Shown here piece by piece: positions 41,572 through 41,583 of a DNA stretch of 41,583 nucleotides. The notes under the pieces are model-generated. The model did no database searches and was not told where the DNA came from. It saw only the letters and a list, made by a program, of their open reading frames with translations. This stretch comes from Leptospira biflexa (GTDB lineage Bacteria; Spirochaetota; Leptospiria; Turneriellales; DYLW01): NCBI GenBank assembly GCA_020720785.1, contig DYOA01000021.1, positions 1 through 41,583 of the forward strand. The letters run 5' to 3'. The number at the start of each line of letters is the position of its first letter. Within the stretch, counting starts at the first letter, position 1. Made by a program: the position numbers and the translations under genes.

Positions 41572-41583
41572 TGTGACATAAAA

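Noticed and set aside
1..41583. tRNA, rRNA, riboswitch, IS element or prophage
   Set aside because: I looked for cloverleaf-like gaps, transposase or integrase motifs and long leaders; none was found in the short intergenic spaces.

Overview
The window looks like chromosomal housekeeping and envelope sequence from a Gram-negative, motile, diderm bacterium. The most likely source is a spirochaete (Spirochaetota), possibly of the LPS-bearing Leptospira-like kind. The support is indirect: an FlgM anti-sigma factor and a FliA/WhiG-type flagellar sigma factor, an LptC-like protein beside MurJ, relaxed lipoprotein signals, a papain-like (C1) protease, pyruvate phosphate dikinase, ExbB/ExbD, a DXP-pathway enzyme and leucine biosynthesis. 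No rRNA, tRNA, CRISPR array, insertion sequence or phage module was seen. Coding density is very high: the longest gap without a gene is about 250 bp (16964-17212), so no stretch over 300 bp is empty.

Layout. 1-103: tail of an unidentified gene. 128-2865: membrane-anchored C1 protease and GH1 glycosidase. 2961-7851: ppdK, an LptC-like protein and murJ. 7916-12080: sensor histidine kinase, 5-formyl-THF cyclo-ligase and an exported TPR protein. 12032-16963 (minus strand): DUF2889 protein, chemoreceptor, surE, TPR protein and family 2 glycosyltransferase. 17213-19384: penicillin-acylase family enzyme, followed by the best terminator of the window. 19427-20326 (minus): exported M23 peptidase, divergent from truA and a glycerophosphodiester phosphodiesterase (20382-21926). 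21923-25087 (minus): exbB, exbD and a large polytopic protein. 25176-28446: DUF4015 lipoprotein, rsmI, flgM and a degenerate Fe-ADH-fold protein. 28463-28885 (minus): DUF190 protein. 28965-30297: REC-GHKL regulator overlapping a small lipoprotein. 30306-31802: envelope protein, coaD and a small membrane protein. 31972-33629: flagellar sigma factor and rsmA. 33582-39330 (minus): leuA, a Cys-rich protein, a PtsN-like EIIA, leuB, a Trm112-like protein and dxs. 39426-41482 (minus): thioredoxin-fold protein and ABC1-family kinase.

How the genes fit together. Several products act on the envelope or periplasm: LptC-like, MurJ, M23 peptidase, ExbB/D with its polytopic partner, and lipoproteins. Others are regulatory: histidine kinase, chemoreceptor, REC-GHKL protein and the FlgM/sigma pair. 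leuA and leuB share a run with a PtsN-like regulator.

No single dramatic new system is evident. The most unusual items are: the degenerate iron-alcohol-dehydrogenase relative directly after flgM; the 125-bp out-of-frame overlap between the REC-GHKL gene and a lipoprotein gene; the exbB-exbD-polytopic protein unit without TonB; a penicillin acylase with no export signal; overlapping or almost abutting convergent gene ends; and a strong excess of the palindrome TCCGGA. Products were assigned by reading motifs; no database search was run.
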